A stretch of 64,000 nucleotides of DNA from Pseudomonas sp. PDM04 (GTDB lineage Bacteria > Pseudomonadota > Gammaproteobacteria > Pseudomonadales > Pseudomonadaceae), in contig NZ_JACVAI010000003.1 in the NCBI RefSeq assembly GCF_014851765.1, forward strand, positions 682,001-746,000. Reading direction: 5' to 3'. Shown here in pieces: positions 18,212 through 25,794 of the stretch (the stretch's first letter is position 1; each line of letters starts with the position of its first letter). The notes beneath the pieces are model-generated. The model was not told the origin of the DNA. It was given only the letters and a program-made list of their open reading frames with translations, and made no database searches. The position numbers and the translations under genes were made by a program.

Positions 18212-19183
18212 ATGATGACAACCCAAAACGAAACCCTGCCGACGGCGCGCAAACCGCTGGACCTGAGACGCTTTCTGGATGACTGGGCCATGCTGGCGGC
18301 AGCGGTCGGGATCTTCGTGCTCTGCACCCTGCTGATCGACAACTTTCTCTCGCCGCTGAACATGCGCGGCCTGGGCCTGGCCATTTCGACCACCGGCATT
18401 GCCGCGTGCACCATGTTGTATTGCCTGGCCTCGGGTCATTTCGACTTGTCGGTGGGCTCGGTGATCGCCTGTGCCGGGGTGGTGGCGGCGGTGGTGATGC
18501 GAGACACCGACAGCGTGTTTCTCGGTGTCTCGGCGGCGTTGTGCATGGGGCTGATCGTCGGGCTGATCAACGGCATCGTGATCGCCAAGCTGCGGGTCAA
18601 TGCGTTGATCACCACACTGGCGACCATGCAGATCGTGCGCGGCCTGGCTTACATCTTCGCCAACGGCAAAGCGGTGGGGGTTTCTCAGGAATCGTTCTTC
18701 GTCTACGGCAATGGCCAGCTGTTCGGGGTGCCGGTGCCGATCCTGATCACCATCGTCTGCTTCCTGTTTTTCGGCTGGCTGCTGAATTACACCACCTACG
18801 GGCGCAACACCATGGCCATCGGCGGCAACCAGGAAGCCGCGCTGCTGGCCGGGGTCAATGTGGACCGGACCAAGATCATCATCTTCGCCGTGCATGGCGT
18901 GATCGGTGCGCTGGCCGGGGTGATCCTGGCCTCGCGCATGACCTCGGGCCAGCCGATGATTGGCCAGGGGTTCGAGCTGACGGTGATTTCGGCGTGCGTG
19001 CTGGGCGGGGTTTCGCTGAGCGGCGGGATCGGCATGATCCGCCATGTGATCGCCGGCGTGCTGATTCTGGCGATCATCGAGAATGCGATGAACCTGAAGA
19101 ACATCGATACCTTTTACCAGTATGTGATTCGCGGTTCGATCCTGTTGCTGGCAGTGGTGATCGACCGGCTCAAGCAACGCTAG
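18212..19183 (+). CDS. araH: Sugar ABC transporter permease AraH
   Basis: The membrane channel of the importer, 323 residues with eight to ten hydrophobic helices and the family motif FDLSVGSVIAC (around residue 75) plus a cytoplasmic loop YGRNTMAIGGNQEAALLAGVNV that contacts the ATPase. ATG 18212 is five bases after AGAGG; GTG 18206 is possible but less well spaced, and ATG 18215 follows directly. A REP doublet begins 17 bases after the stop, marking the end of the operon and perhaps protecting its 3' end. Confidence 0.92.
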   Translation: MMTTQNETLPTARKPLDLRRFLDDWAMLAAAVGIFVLCTLLIDNFLSPLNMRGLGLAISTTGIAACTMLYCLASGHFDLSVGSVIACAGVVAAVVMRDTDSVFLGVSAALCMGLIVGLINGIVIAKLRVNALITTLATMQIVRGLAYIFANGKAVGVSQESFFVYGNGQLFGVPVPILITIVCFLFFGWLLNYTTYGRNTMAIGGNQEAALLAGVNVDRTKIIIFAVHGVIGALAGVILASRMTSGQPMIGQGFELTVISACVLGGVSLSGGIGMIRHVIAGVLILAIIENAMNLKNIDTFYQYVIRGSILLLAVVIDRLKQR

Positions 19184-19200
19184 TCACCCTCAAATCCCCC

Positions 19201-19290
19201 TGTGGGAGCGGGCTTGCTCGCGAAAGCGGTAGATCAGCCAACCGATACGTTGACTGACAGGCCGCCTTCGCGAGCAAGCCCGCTCCCACA
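19201..19290. repeat. REP doublet (inverted pair)
   Basis: TGTGGGAGCGGGCTTGCTCG (19201-19220) and its inverted partner at 19267-19290 form a two-unit REP element about 90 bases long directly after araH. Similar units occur at several other gene ends in the window. Confidence 0.9.
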
Positions 19291-19368
19291 AGTGCTGTCC
19301 CCCCGCCTTCTGTCATCTCCCGCAAAAATCCCTTGCCCGCTGCCAATGCTTTCATGTTCAATTTGTAC

Positions 19369-20082
19369 ATGATTAGACAGGTACGATTTGACAAGAAACA
19401 ACGGGTGGTCGACGAGCTCATCCGGCGCATCGAAAGCGGCCTCCTGGAGGACGGCTTTCTGTTGCCGGGCGAGCATCAGTTGGCTCAGGAATTCAAGGTC
19501 AGCCGCGGCACGCTGCGTGAGGCGCTGGCCGAACTGAAACGGCGCAAGTACATCGCGACGCAAAGCGGGGTAGGTTCCATCGTCACCTTCGACGGCGTAG
19601 TGCTCGACCAGCGCAGCGGCTGGGCGCAGGCGCTGGCCGACAGCGGGGCGCTGGTCAACACCGAAGTGCTGCGGCTGGAGGCGGTCACGCGGCCTGACCT
19701 GCTGTCGCGTTTCGGTACCGACCAATTCATCACCCTTGACCGTCGCCGTCGTGCCAACGACGGTACGCTGGTTTCCCTTGAGCGCTCATTGATGCCGGCC
19801 ACCGGCGGCCTGGAAAGCCTGCCGCGTGTCGGCCTGATCGACAACTCCCTGACCATCACCCTGGCCGCCTATGGCTATATCGGCGAACGCGGCGATCAAT
19901 GGATCGGCGCCGAACCCTTGAGCGCCGAAGACGCCGAACTGCTCGGGCGTGCGACCGGCACCGTGTTCCTCAAGGCCCTGCGCACCACCTACGACCGGCA
20001 GAACCGTTTCATGGAGCAGGTCGAAAGCCTGCTCGATCCCGTGCACTTTCGCTTGCACCTGCAGTTCGGGAATCCGCAATGA
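19369..20082 (+). CDS. GntR regulator, HutC/UTRA subfamily
   Basis: About 237 residues: an N-terminal winged helix (residues ~8-75: KKQRVVDELIRRIESGLL...VSRGTLREALAELKRRKYI) followed by a UTRA-type effector domain, the fold that binds sugars, sugar phosphates or related small molecules. The start is uncertain. ATG 19369 gives the usual N-terminus but has no clear ribosome site and lies inside a TTGTACATG...CAGGTACGA dyad (19363-19386) that could be its operator; ATG 19354 is an alternative. Its stop overlaps the next gene (ATGA), tying it to the ADPRG-permease-kinase set, of which it is probably the local regulator. Confidence 0.85.
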   Translation: MIRQVRFDKKQRVVDELIRRIESGLLEDGFLLPGEHQLAQEFKVSRGTLREALAELKRRKYIATQSGVGSIVTFDGVVLDQRSGWAQALADSGALVNTEVLRLEAVTRPDLLSRFGTDQFITLDRRRRANDGTLVSLERSLMPATGGLESLPRVGLIDNSLTITLAAYGYIGERGDQWIGAEPLSAEDAELLGRATGTVFLKALRTTYDRQNRFMEQVESLLDPVHFRLHLQFGNPQ

Positions 20083-21077
20083 CCGCGCTCAATCGTGCCC
20101 TGGGCGCGTTTTATGGCCTGGCCCTGGGTGACGCGCTGGGCATGCCGACCCAATCCCTGAGCCGCGCCGAGATCCGGGCACGTTTTGGTGACATCACCCG
20201 TCTGGAAGACGCCGGCCCCCATCAGCCGATCGCCGCCAACATGCCCAGAGGCTCGATCACCGACGACACCGAGCAGGCGATTCTGGTCGGTCAATTGTTG
20301 ATCGATGGCCGGGGCAACATCGAGCCTTCGGTGCTGGCGCAGCGACTGATCGAATGGGAGGCCGCGATGCAGGCCAAGGGCTCGCAGGATTTGCTCGGCC
20401 CTTCGACCAAACGCGCCATCGAGATGATCCTCGCCGGCCATTCGCCCGAGGAAGCGGGGCGTTATGGCACCACCAACGGTGCGGCGATGCGCATCACCCC
20501 GGTCGGGATCGCCGCCGACGTCGCCGATCCACGGCGCTTCATCGCTGCCGTGGTGCAGGCCTGCCAGGTCACCCATAACACCACGCTGGGCATTTCCAGT
20601 GCAGCGGCGGTGGCGGCCGTGGTCTCGGCCGGCATCAATGGCATGGACCTGGGCGAGGCGTTGAATCTCGGCCAGCACATCGCCCTGCAAGCCGAGGAAC
20701 ATGGCCACTGGGTCGCGGGTGGACGCATGGCCTCGCGAATCAGTTGGGCGCGCAGCATCAGCGTCGAGCGTGACAAGGCGATGTTGGCTGACCTGCTGTA
20801 CGACGTGATCGGCACTTCGGTGGCGTCCCAAGAGTCGGTGGTCGTATCGTTCGCCCTGGCGCAACAGGTCGCCATCGGCGAAATGAATGCGTTCGAAGCG
20901 GTGTGCATGGCCGCGGGCCTGGGCGGTGACACCGATACCATCGCAGCGATTCTCGGTGCCATGCTCGGGGCTTGCCTGGGCCTCGAGAGCTGGCCGGTGG
21001 CGATGATCGACACCGTCAAGGCCGTTAATTCGCTGGCGCTGGAGCCCTTGGTGGAAGGACTTCTCGCCCTGCGCTGA
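20079..21077 (+). CDS. ADP-ribosylglycohydrolase-family protein
   Basis: This 332-residue protein belongs to the ADP-ribosylglycohydrolase/DraG superfamily of dinuclear-magnesium hydrolases that break N-glycosidic or O-glycosidic ribosyl bonds. The N-terminal GLALGDALGMPTQ, the acidic motif ITDDTEQAIL (about residues 64-73) and the C-terminal GGDTDTIAAILGAMLGA carry the expected Asp/Thr metal ligands. It is translated from an ATG overlapping the regulator stop. There is no nitrogenase or DraT gene here. Its operon with a nucleobase permease and a PfkB kinase suggests that it acts as a small-molecule N-glycosidase and not on proteins. That role is inferred. Confidence 0.87.
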   Translation: MTALNRALGAFYGLALGDALGMPTQSLSRAEIRARFGDITRLEDAGPHQPIAANMPRGSITDDTEQAILVGQLLIDGRGNIEPSVLAQRLIEWEAAMQAKGSQDLLGPSTKRAIEMILAGHSPEEAGRYGTTNGAAMRITPVGIAADVADPRRFIAAVVQACQVTHNTTLGISSAAAVAAVVSAGINGMDLGEALNLGQHIALQAEEHGHWVAGGRMASRISWARSISVERDKAMLADLLYDVIGTSVASQESVVVSFALAQQVAIGEMNAFEAVCMAAGLGGDTDTIAAILGAMLGACLGLESWPVAMIDTVKAVNSLALEPLVEGLLALR

Positions 21078-21084
21078 TGGGGCT

Positions 21085-21156
21085 GGCGCCTTCGCGGGCA
21101 AGCCCGCTCCCAGAGGAAAGGCGCCGTACCTGTGAGAGCGGGCGTGCTGGCGAAGG
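21085..21156. repeat. Degenerate REP pair
   Basis: TTCGCGGGCAAGCCCGCTCC (from 21091) and an inverted, diverged copy ending GCGAAGG (to 21156) form a decayed REP doublet between the ADPRG gene and the permease gene. The two genes may still be in one operon, as the gap is about 200 bases. Confidence 0.75.
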
Positions 21157-21278
21157 CCGCGCCACCTGTTTGATTCTTTACCGCAACGGATCGCACAACC
21201 ACGGCCAGGAACGCCGGAATGTTTTGTCGACTTCCGCATTGCCCACAACCACAAAAATGGCAACAGGAGCACTTTCAC

Positions 21279-22745
21279 ATGAGTTCATCATCCGCCGGGC
21301 AAAGCGCCGGGCAACTGGAAACCCGGGGTATCGAGCCGGTGCCGGAAGCGGAGTGCAACGGTCATCCGTTGCAGCTGTTCTGGGTCTGGTTCGCCGCCAA
21401 CATTTCCATCCTCGGCCTGCCGCTGGGGGCCACGCTGGTGGCATTTCGCGGGTTGGCAATCTGGCAGGCGATCATCGTCGCGATCCTTGGTGCCGCCGGT
21501 TCCTTTGCGGTGGTCGGGATCATTTCCATTGCCGGTCGCCGGGGGCGTGCGCCGAGCCTGACGCTGTCGCGGGCGATCTTCGGGGTGCGCGGCAACATCG
21601 GCCCGACGCTGGTTTCGCTGATGTCGCGACTGGGCTGGGAAACCGTCAACACCACCACTGCGGCCTTCGTGCTGCTGTCGCTGTGCTCGATCCTGTTCGG
21701 CTCGCCGGTGGAAGCGAAAAGTGCGCCGCTGCTGACCCTGATCTTCATCGCGATTTTCGTGCTGCTGACCTTGTCGGTGTCGGGACTCGGTCACGCGACG
21801 CTGTTGGTGATCCAGAAGTGGGCCACCTATGTGTTCGGTGCGCTGAACATCCTGGTCGGCGGGTTTCTCTGCGCCACCATCGACTGGAGCGCCGTGTTTA
21901 ACGCCACGCCTGCGCCCATGAGCGCGATGATCATCGGCATCGGCACCATGGCCGCCGGCACCGGCATCGGTTGGGCCAACGCCGGGGCCGACATGTCGCG
22001 TTATCAGCACCGCAGCGTCAAGGCCGTGCGCCTGGTGGCATCGGCGGCGTTCGGTGCGGGGATCCCGCTGGTGCTGCTGATCACTCTGGGCGGCCTGTTG
22101 TCGGTGGGCAACAACGACCTGGCGTCGGCCACCGACCCGATCGTCGCGATCCGTGACATGTTGCCGACCTGGATGGCTGTGCCGTACCTGATCACCGCGT
22201 TCGGCGGCTTGCTGCTGTCGAACAACCTGTCGGTGTACTCCGCCGGCCTGACCACCCTGACCCTGGGTTTGAAGGTCAAGCGCGTATACGCGGTGGTGGT
22301 CGATATCGTGGCGATCTTCGCCGGTTCGATCTACTTCATGCTGATCGCTGACAGTTTCTACGGCCCGTTCATTACCTTCATTTCCTTGCTGGCAGTGCCG
22401 ATCACCGCGTGGGTCGGAATTTTCGTCGTCGACCTGATTCATCGTCATTACTACAGCCCGACCGACCTGCTGGACGTCAGCCCGAGCAGTGCCTACTGGT
22501 ATCGCGGCGGCGTCGAGTGGCGCGCGTTCGGCGCGTGGGCGGTGGCGATCGTGCTGGGTTTCAGCTTCACCACCATCGGCACCACCGAGCAGACCGTGTG
22601 GTTCCGTGGCTGGTTGTCCGATTCGTGGCTGGGCCATAACGGTCTCGGCTGGATCGTGACGTTCCTGGTGGCGGGCGGAATTTACCTTGCACTGGGCGGG
22701 GCCAGGGATCGTCGTGCCGCGTTGATCGAGAATGCTCATGCCTAA
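21279..22745 (+). CDS. NCS1-family cytosine/purine-type permease
   Basis: A 488-residue membrane protein with about twelve hydrophobic helices, matching the nucleobase:cation symporter-1 family (cytosine, purines, allantoin, thiamine). The N-terminal QLFWVWFAANISILGLPLGA and a conserved GTGIGWANAGADMSRYQHR segment are typical of CodB-like members. I chose ATG 21279, nine bases after AGGAG; the frame is open 20 codons upstream without conserved sequence. It overlaps the kinase gene by 14 bases. Likely cargo is a nucleobase or nucleoside-like N-glycoside; the exact ligand is not readable. Confidence 0.87.
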   Translation: MSSSSAGQSAGQLETRGIEPVPEAECNGHPLQLFWVWFAANISILGLPLGATLVAFRGLAIWQAIIVAILGAAGSFAVVGIISIAGRRGRAPSLTLSRAIFGVRGNIGPTLVSLMSRLGWETVNTTTAAFVLLSLCSILFGSPVEAKSAPLLTLIFIAIFVLLTLSVSGLGHATLLVIQKWATYVFGALNILVGGFLCATIDWSAVFNATPAPMSAMIIGIGTMAAGTGIGWANAGADMSRYQHRSVKAVRLVASAAFGAGIPLVLLITLGGLLSVGNNDLASATDPIVAIRDMLPTWMAVPYLITAFGGLLLSNNLSVYSAGLTTLTLGLKVKRVYAVVVDIVAIFAGSIYFMLIADSFYGPFITFISLLAVPITAWVGIFVVDLIHRHYYSPTDLLDVSPSSAYWYRGGVEWRAFGAWAVAIVLGFSFTTIGTTEQTVWFRGWLSDSWLGHNGLGWIVTFLVAGGIYLALGGARDRRAALIENAHA

Positions 22746-23667
22746 GATGTTGCACACCGGCCAGGTCATCATTGACCTGGTCATGGCCGTCGACCACTTG
22801 CCCGCGCCGGGTGGCGATGTGCTCGCGCAGTCCGCCGTTTTCGAAGCCGGCGGCGGTTTCAACGTGATGGCCGCCGCACAGCGCAATGGCTTGTCGGTGG
22901 TCTACCTCGGGCGCCATGGCACCGGCCGTTTTGGCGACCTGGCCCGGGACGCGATGAAGGCTGAGGGCATTCGCCTTGGCATCGCCCAACCTGCCCCACG
23001 GGATACCGGCCTCTGCGTGGCGGTGACCGATGCCTGCGCCGAGCGCAGTTTCATTTCCTACATCGGTGCGGAAGGTGAGGTGAGTGCCGAGGAGTTGGCC
23101 AGCGTGCCGGCCCTGGCGGGTGACTATGTCTACGTCAGTGGCTACAGCCTCGTGCAGGTCGGCAAGGCCCAGGCGCTGGTCGATTGGGTGCTGGGGTTGC
23201 CCGCCGCCGTCAACGTGGTGTTCGACCCGGGCCCGCTGGTGGACTCACCAGACGGGCCGTTGTTGCAGGCCTTGTTGCCGCGCATCGATGTGTGGACCAG
23301 CAACAGTGTCGAAGCGCTGAAGGTGACCGGGGCTGCGGACATGGGCGGCGCCCTGGATCGGCTGGCCGGATTGTTGTCGCCGGAGGTGTTGCTGGTGGTC
23401 CGTGATGGGCCTCGGGGCTGCTGGATCAGTCAGCGTGGCGCGCGTCAGCATGTGCCGGGGTTCGAGGTCGACGCGGTGGACAGCAATGGCGCGGGGGATG
23501 CCCATGCCGGCGTATTCGTCGCCGGGTTGGCGCAAGGGTTGCCGGCACTCGAGGCGGCACGACGGGCCAATGCCGCAGCGGCGTTGGCGGTGACGCGCTG
23601 GGGCCCGGCGACTTCGCCGGGCAAGGCTGAGGTGGATGCGTTGATCAGCCAGACGCTTGGCGGCTAG
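22732..23667 (+). CDS. PfkB-family carbohydrate kinase (ribokinase-like)
   Basis: A 311-residue ribokinase-superfamily protein. GGGFNVMAAAQRNGL near residue 42 is the N-terminal substrate motif and DSNGAGDAHAGVFVAGLAQG near 250 contains the GAGD anion hole and catalytic Asp. It should phosphorylate a sugar or nucleoside set free or imported by the preceding gene products. The start at 22732 overlaps the permease stop; ATG 22738 is two codons later. Together with the N-glycosidase-like gene this would yield ribose-phosphate or a similar product. Other PfkB roles (KDG, fructose-1-P, pseudouridine kinase) remain possible. Confidence 0.87.
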   Translation: MLMPKMLHTGQVIIDLVMAVDHLPAPGGDVLAQSAVFEAGGGFNVMAAAQRNGLSVVYLGRHGTGRFGDLARDAMKAEGIRLGIAQPAPRDTGLCVAVTDACAERSFISYIGAEGEVSAEELASVPALAGDYVYVSGYSLVQVGKAQALVDWVLGLPAAVNVVFDPGPLVDSPDGPLLQALLPRIDVWTSNSVEALKVTGAADMGGALDRLAGLLSPEVLLVVRDGPRGCWISQRGARQHVPGFEVDAVDSNGAGDAHAGVFVAGLAQGLPALEAARRANAAAALAVTRWGPATSPGKAEVDALISQTLGG

Positions 23668-23670
23668 GCG

Positions 23671-23757
23671 ATCGCCTCCGTGAGCAGGCTCGCTTCCACA
23701 CTGCAACGAGGCACAATGCCGGTCGCACTGTAGCAGCGAGCCTGCTCGCGAAGGGGC
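23671..23757. repeat. REP doublet
   Basis: CCGTGAGCAGGCTCGCTTCC (left unit, ~23678-23697) and CAGCGAGCCTGCTCGCGAAGG (right unit, ~23733-23753) form an inverted pair between the convergent PfkB and plasmid-stabilisation-like genes. Confidence 0.85.
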
Positions 23758-23769
23758 AGTCCGTGTCGC

Positions 23770-24150
23770 TCATTCAGCTTTGCGCAACGCTTCAATCAAC
23801 GCCTGCTTACGCATGCTTGAACGCCCGGGAATCTTCTTCGCCGAGGCGTCCTTTCTTAAACTTTCAACGGTCTGCTTCTCCCGCGATGCCGTGCTGTCAC
23901 GCGGATGCCCTTCACGGCTGGCCGCCGCACGCCGTGATGACTCCTTGCGGGCTTCTGACTTGGCCTGCGCCGGTTTCCTGCGGCCCGAACCACCACTGCG
24001 CTCACCACCGCCCGACTGTTTGTTGACCGTGGCCCAGGCGCGTGCTTCGGCTTCCTCTTTCGACAGGCCCTTGTGCTCGTAACTTTCTTCGATGTGCTCG
24101 GCCTTGCGTTTTTGCTCAGCGGTGTATTTGTCTTTGCTTCCACGAGGCAT
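23770..24150 (-). CDS. Small basic protein, 'plasmid stabilisation'-type
   Basis: A 126-residue, very Lys/Arg/Ser-rich protein. The N-terminal MPRGSKDKYTAEQKRKAEHI and the KGLSKEEAEARAWATVNKQ segment are typical of small Pseudomonas proteins labelled plasmid stabilisation protein, although no plasmid function has been shown to my knowledge. The middle is low-complexity. The C-terminal MRKQALIEALRK resembles a SAP/Rho-N DNA-binding helix pair. The start at 24150 has AGGAGAA ahead of it; the open frame 33 codons upstream lacks conserved sequence. It is first or last in a run of three small minus-strand genes. Confidence 0.75.
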   Translation of the reverse strand: MPRGSKDKYTAEQKRKAEHIEESYEHKGLSKEEAEARAWATVNKQSGGGERSGGSGRRKPAQAKSEARKESSRRAAASREGHPRDSTASREKQTVESLRKDASAKKIPGRSSMRKQALIEALRKAE

Positions 24151-24217
24151 GGGACTTCTCCTGGTGTTTGCATCGAGGGTCGCCACCGCGTGCGGCGGCG
24201 ACCTGACTTGGCTGGTG

Positions 24218-24472
24218 TCAGACGTCCAGTTTGCGCGCCGCCTCGACACCGGCGGCGCTGAGTTTGATCGGCAGATTCAACGAGTGTTCGCCGGCCTCGT
24301 TGCACACCACATGACCCTGCTGGATCAGCCCTCGCTGCTGAAGCGTGGCGAGGGTGCTGGCCACGACTTTCTCCCCCCGGTAATTGTCCAGGACCTCCTT
24401 GCCCAGGCCGCTCGGGTGAGCGTGCAGCAATCGGGTCAGGACTTCTTTCTCAAGGTTTTCATCAACGTTCAT
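24218..24472 (-). CDS. Small hypothetical protein, winged-helix-like
   Basis: An 84-residue protein starting MNVDENLEKEVLTRLL after a GAGGTAA ribosome site. The pattern of helices followed by a turn (KVVASTLATLQQRGLIQQGHVV) resembles a small winged-helix domain, but I do not recognise a named family. No signal peptide or membrane segment. It lies between the basic small protein gene and the gene for a secreted Gly-rich protein. The upstream in-frame extension to 24547 overlaps the next gene and looks non-coding. Confidence 0.65.
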   Translation of the reverse strand: MNVDENLEKEVLTRLLHAHPSGLGKEVLDNYRGEKVVASTLATLQQRGLIQQGHVVCNEAGEHSLNLPIKLSAAGVEAARKLDV

Positions 24473-24512
24473 GGTTACCTCTTCATGGCTGTGGATTACT
24501 CGCGTGGGCGAA

Positions 24513-24836
24513 TCACTGGTTGGCGCCGCCTTCCGAGCCCGAGCCACCGGTGGTGGTTTTCGAGCCGGTGCCGGAGCCGGCGTTATCGGGAGTGCCGTCG
24601 GGAACGTTCATGCCACCTTGACGGCCCGTGTCGTTACCCTGGGTCCGTGGGTCGGTGCCGGTGGACGGTGGCAGGTTGTGATCGACGCCGCCGCCATCGG
24701 TGTTGATGCCGGGTGCGCTTTGGATGGCGGGGGACTTGGGCTTCTCGACCGGATCGGTCGGGCCGGTGCCGGCAGCGAAGGTCGTCGAGGACAACAGCGC
24801 CGTGACGCCGAGGGCGGTCAATCGGGACATGATCAT
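24513..24836 (-). CDS. Small secreted Gly/Thr/Pro-rich protein
   Basis: A 107-residue product with a signal peptide (MIMSRLTALGVTALLSSTTFAAG; cleavage probably after FAA) and a mature part made almost only of Gly, Thr, Pro, Ser, Asp and Asn, without hydrophobic core or cysteines, so it is probably disordered in the periplasm. GGAG lies eight bases before ATG 24836; a second ATG follows two codons later. No family recognised. The 297 bases from here to the GNAT gene hold no gene I can support. Confidence 0.65.
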   Translation of the reverse strand: MIMSRLTALGVTALLSSTTFAAGTGPTDPVEKPKSPAIQSAPGINTDGGGVDHNLPPSTGTDPRTQGNDTGRQGGMNVPDGTPDNAGSGTGSKTTTGGSGSEGGANQ

Positions 24837-25133
24837 GGTGTCGTCTCCATTTCAATTGAAGTCCTTACCTGATGTTGGTCCCCCCTTGATTTGGATGGTG
24901 CCTGATGAACGACGAACGGTTCAGGTCGCTGCGCAGTTCCGATCCTGAAACGACCCCAGGGCAGGCGACCCAAAGTGATCAGCCTGGTGAGCCATCACGC
25001 AAGGCACCGATGGTTATTGATGCCAGGTGAATGGCGGCAGGCGTTAGCTGTTCGGCAGGGCACAATAATCCCTGTGACGCGCGTCGCTCAGCGACTTAAC
25101 ATGGCGTTTTCCATTGATGACGAAGGCCCGTCC

Positions 25134-25616
25134 ATGACCATCGAGATCCGCCCGGCGACCCCGAGCGATGCCCCGCAAATCCTCGGGTTCATCACCGAAC
25201 TGGCCGACTACGAGCGTGCTCGTCACGAAGTCATCGCCAGTGTCGCCGATATCGAGCGCAGCCTCTTTGGCGAAGGTGCGACCGCCCATGGCCTGATCTG
25301 CCTGCGCGACGGCCTGCCAATCGGTTTCGCCGTGTTTTTCTTCAGTTACTCGACCTGGCTCGGCAGTAATTGCCTGTACCTCGAAGACCTCTACATCACC
25401 CCGGAACAGCGTGGTGGCGGCGCGGGCAAGACCTTGCTGCGCCATCTGGCGAAAATTGCCTGTGCCAACGACTGCGGGCGTTTCGAGTGGAGCGTGCTGG
25501 AGTGGAATACGCCGGCCATCGACTTTTACAAATCGTTGGGCGCGCAGCCTCAGGAGGAGTGGGTGCGCTACCGAATGGATGGTGCCGTGTTGCGCGAGTT
25601 CGCCGCAGGCAAGTAG
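25134..25616 (+). CDS. GNAT-family N-acetyltransferase
   Basis: A 160-residue acetyltransferase. It shows the acetyl-CoA-binding core LYLEDLYITPEQRGGGAGKTLL (motif A, Q/RxxGxG/A) near residues 82-103 and the later WSVLEWNTPAIDFYKSLGAQ motif B, resembling diamine/spermidine-type acetyltransferases. I chose ATG 25134; the frame is open to 24975 and ATG 25101 is another option. It stands alone between the small minus-strand genes and the dgo operon, followed by a strong terminator. The substrate is unknown. Confidence 0.88.
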   Translation: MTIEIRPATPSDAPQILGFITELADYERARHEVIASVADIERSLFGEGATAHGLICLRDGLPIGFAVFFFSYSTWLGSNCLYLEDLYITPEQRGGGAGKTLLRHLAKIACANDCGRFEWSVLEWNTPAIDFYKSLGAQPQEEWVRYRMDGAVLREFAAGK

Positions 25617-25637
25617 TCCTCGCTGGGATGACGTGAG

Positions 25638-25689
25638 GATCGCAATGTCCGGCAGCCGCAGGCGCTGCCAAACATTGCGATCTTTTTTT
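25638..25689 (+). terminator. Intrinsic terminator after GNAT gene
   Basis: GATCGCAATGT (25638-25648) pairs with ACATTGCGATC (25672-25682), with an inner GGCAGC/GCTGCC arm, followed by seven T. It insulates the dgoK promoter just downstream. Confidence 0.9.
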
Positions 25690-25697
25690 GTCTTCAT

Positions 25698-25755
25698 CCC
25701 AATATATGGGAGTAATATTTATATATTGAGATTTAGACCCGGGCAGGTTTATAGT
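25698..25755 (+). promoter_or_regulatory. dgoK promoter and palindrome, twin of the 14451 promoter
   Basis: CCCAATATATGGG (25698-25710), then -35 TTGAGA (25726-25731), an 18-base spacer and -10 TATAGT (25750-25755). The arrangement and hexamers are the same as at 14451-14508, and the ribosome-site region (ACAGGTGAAG just before ATG) is also shared. Confidence 0.8.
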
Positions 25756-25794
25756 CCAGCTCACTCACTGCCAATAAACAGAACAGGTGAAGCG

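Noticed and set aside
16454..19177. A 907-codon minus-strand open frame opposite araG-araH.
   Set aside because: Rich in His, Gln, Arg and Asp, the usual result of reading GC-rich coding DNA on the wrong strand; the + strand ABC genes are certain.
20079..21077. Considered as DraG of a nitrogenase regulatory system or a phage-defence ADP-ribosyl hydrolase.
   Set aside because: No DraT, nif genes, ADP-ribosyltransferase or other defence genes are nearby; the operon context is transport and sugar phosphorylation.
24218..24472. Possible toxin-antitoxin pair formed by the small genes at 23.8-24.5 kb.
   Set aside because: The label plasmid stabilisation for the basic protein is historical; neither product has RelE, ParE, MazF, HigA or similar motifs, and the genes are not overlapping as TA pairs usually are.
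24905..25030. A 41-codon + strand frame (MNDERFRSLRSSDPETTPGQ...) in the 297-base gap before the GNAT gene.
   Set aside because: No clear ribosome site and no known family; it may be real, but nothing beyond the open frame supports it.
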